DNA of 48,169 nucleotides from Streptomyces sp. T39. Lineage in GTDB: Bacteria; Actinomycetota; Actinomycetes; Streptomycetales; Streptomycetaceae. The translations under genes and the position numbers were made by a program. Position 1 is the first letter of the stretch. Every line of letters begins with the position of its first letter. The notes under the pieces are model-generated. The model saw only the letters and a program-made list of their open reading frames with translations, was not told where the DNA came from and ran no database searches. Of the stretch, positions 48,169 through 48,169 are shown one piece after another. The stretch is from NCBI RefSeq assembly GCF_008042045.1, contig NZ_RDBP01000012.1, positions 895,907 to 944,075 of the forward strand, given 5' to 3'.

Positions 48169-48169
48169 G

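Noticed and set aside
1..48169. CRISPR array, insertion sequence or natural-product gene cluster
   Set aside because: No regularly spaced repeats, no transposase motifs and no synthase, synthetase or cyclase genes were seen; the acyl-CoA ligase stands alone.

Overview
The window is about 48 kb of a Streptomyces chromosome. The signs are very high GC with strong third-position GC, GTG/TTG/CTG starts, many 4-bp stop/start overlaps, several apparently leaderless genes, and actinobacterial markers: a HrdD-like sigma factor, a DUF6227-type protein, the Glp/GlpR pair and a CpaB/SAF-type gene beside mscL. Most of it is ordinary core chromosome. There is no CRISPR array, no transposase or integrase gene, and no clear biosynthetic cluster.

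Layout. 1-2.9 kb: an alpha/beta hydrolase and a Baeyer-Villiger type monooxygenase, divergent from a MerR regulator across two TACCG/CGGTA palindromes. 2.9-4.5 kb: exonuclease III, an acetyltransferase and tRNA-Ala(CGC). 4.6-9.9 kb (minus strand): galU, glp (MoeA-like), moaC, mogA/moaB, a RimJ-like acetyltransferase and glpR, a molybdenum-cofactor/divisome cluster. 10-19.1 kb: 5-formyl-THF cyclo-ligase, a secreted or membrane-anchored penicillin acylase, a K+/H+ antiporter, an MFS transporter, an FmdB zinc ribbon, MTA phosphorylase and a SAF-domain gene that is out of frame at a 94-bp inverted duplication. 19.2-25.2 kb: mscL and a five-gene operon for a membrane-bound molybdo-iron-sulfur oxidoreductase (cytochrome-like subunit, Mo-bisPGD subunit, 4x[4Fe-4S] subunit, Rieske protein, small membrane protein). 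25.4-36 kb: P1 peptidase, DUF6227, and several transporter/enzyme-regulator pairs (MFS/WYL, dioxygenase/MarR, MFS/TetR) around hrdD, which has a textbook sigma-R promoter. 36-42.9 kb: secreted M6 metalloprotease with a Crp-like site, an acyl-CoA ligase with a minisatellite over its stop codon, a small secreted protein, and beta-carbonic anhydrase coupled to a SulP transporter. 42.6-44.4 kb: a rearranged tRNA-Arg(CCT) locus. 44.4-48.2 kb: a small membrane protein, a secreted FG-GAP/VCBS protein and the end of a secreted-type protein cut by the window edge.

The most unusual part is 42.67-44.32 kb. The 3' half of tRNA-Arg is repeated exactly 1,020 bp downstream, as after integration of a mobile element. 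The interval holds a truncated GntR/UTRA regulator and an unrecognised 170-residue gene but no integrase. Immediately upstream of the tRNA lies a 227-bp patch built of two abutting, perfect inverted copies (113 and 114 bp) of segments lying 0.5 and 1.3 kb downstream; it supplies the last ~60 codons of the SulP gene. A second perfect inverted duplication (94 bp) sits at the frameshift of the SAF gene at 18.65-19.03 kb. Two such events in one window suggest template-switch rearrangement, or an assembly or library artefact that should be excluded first.
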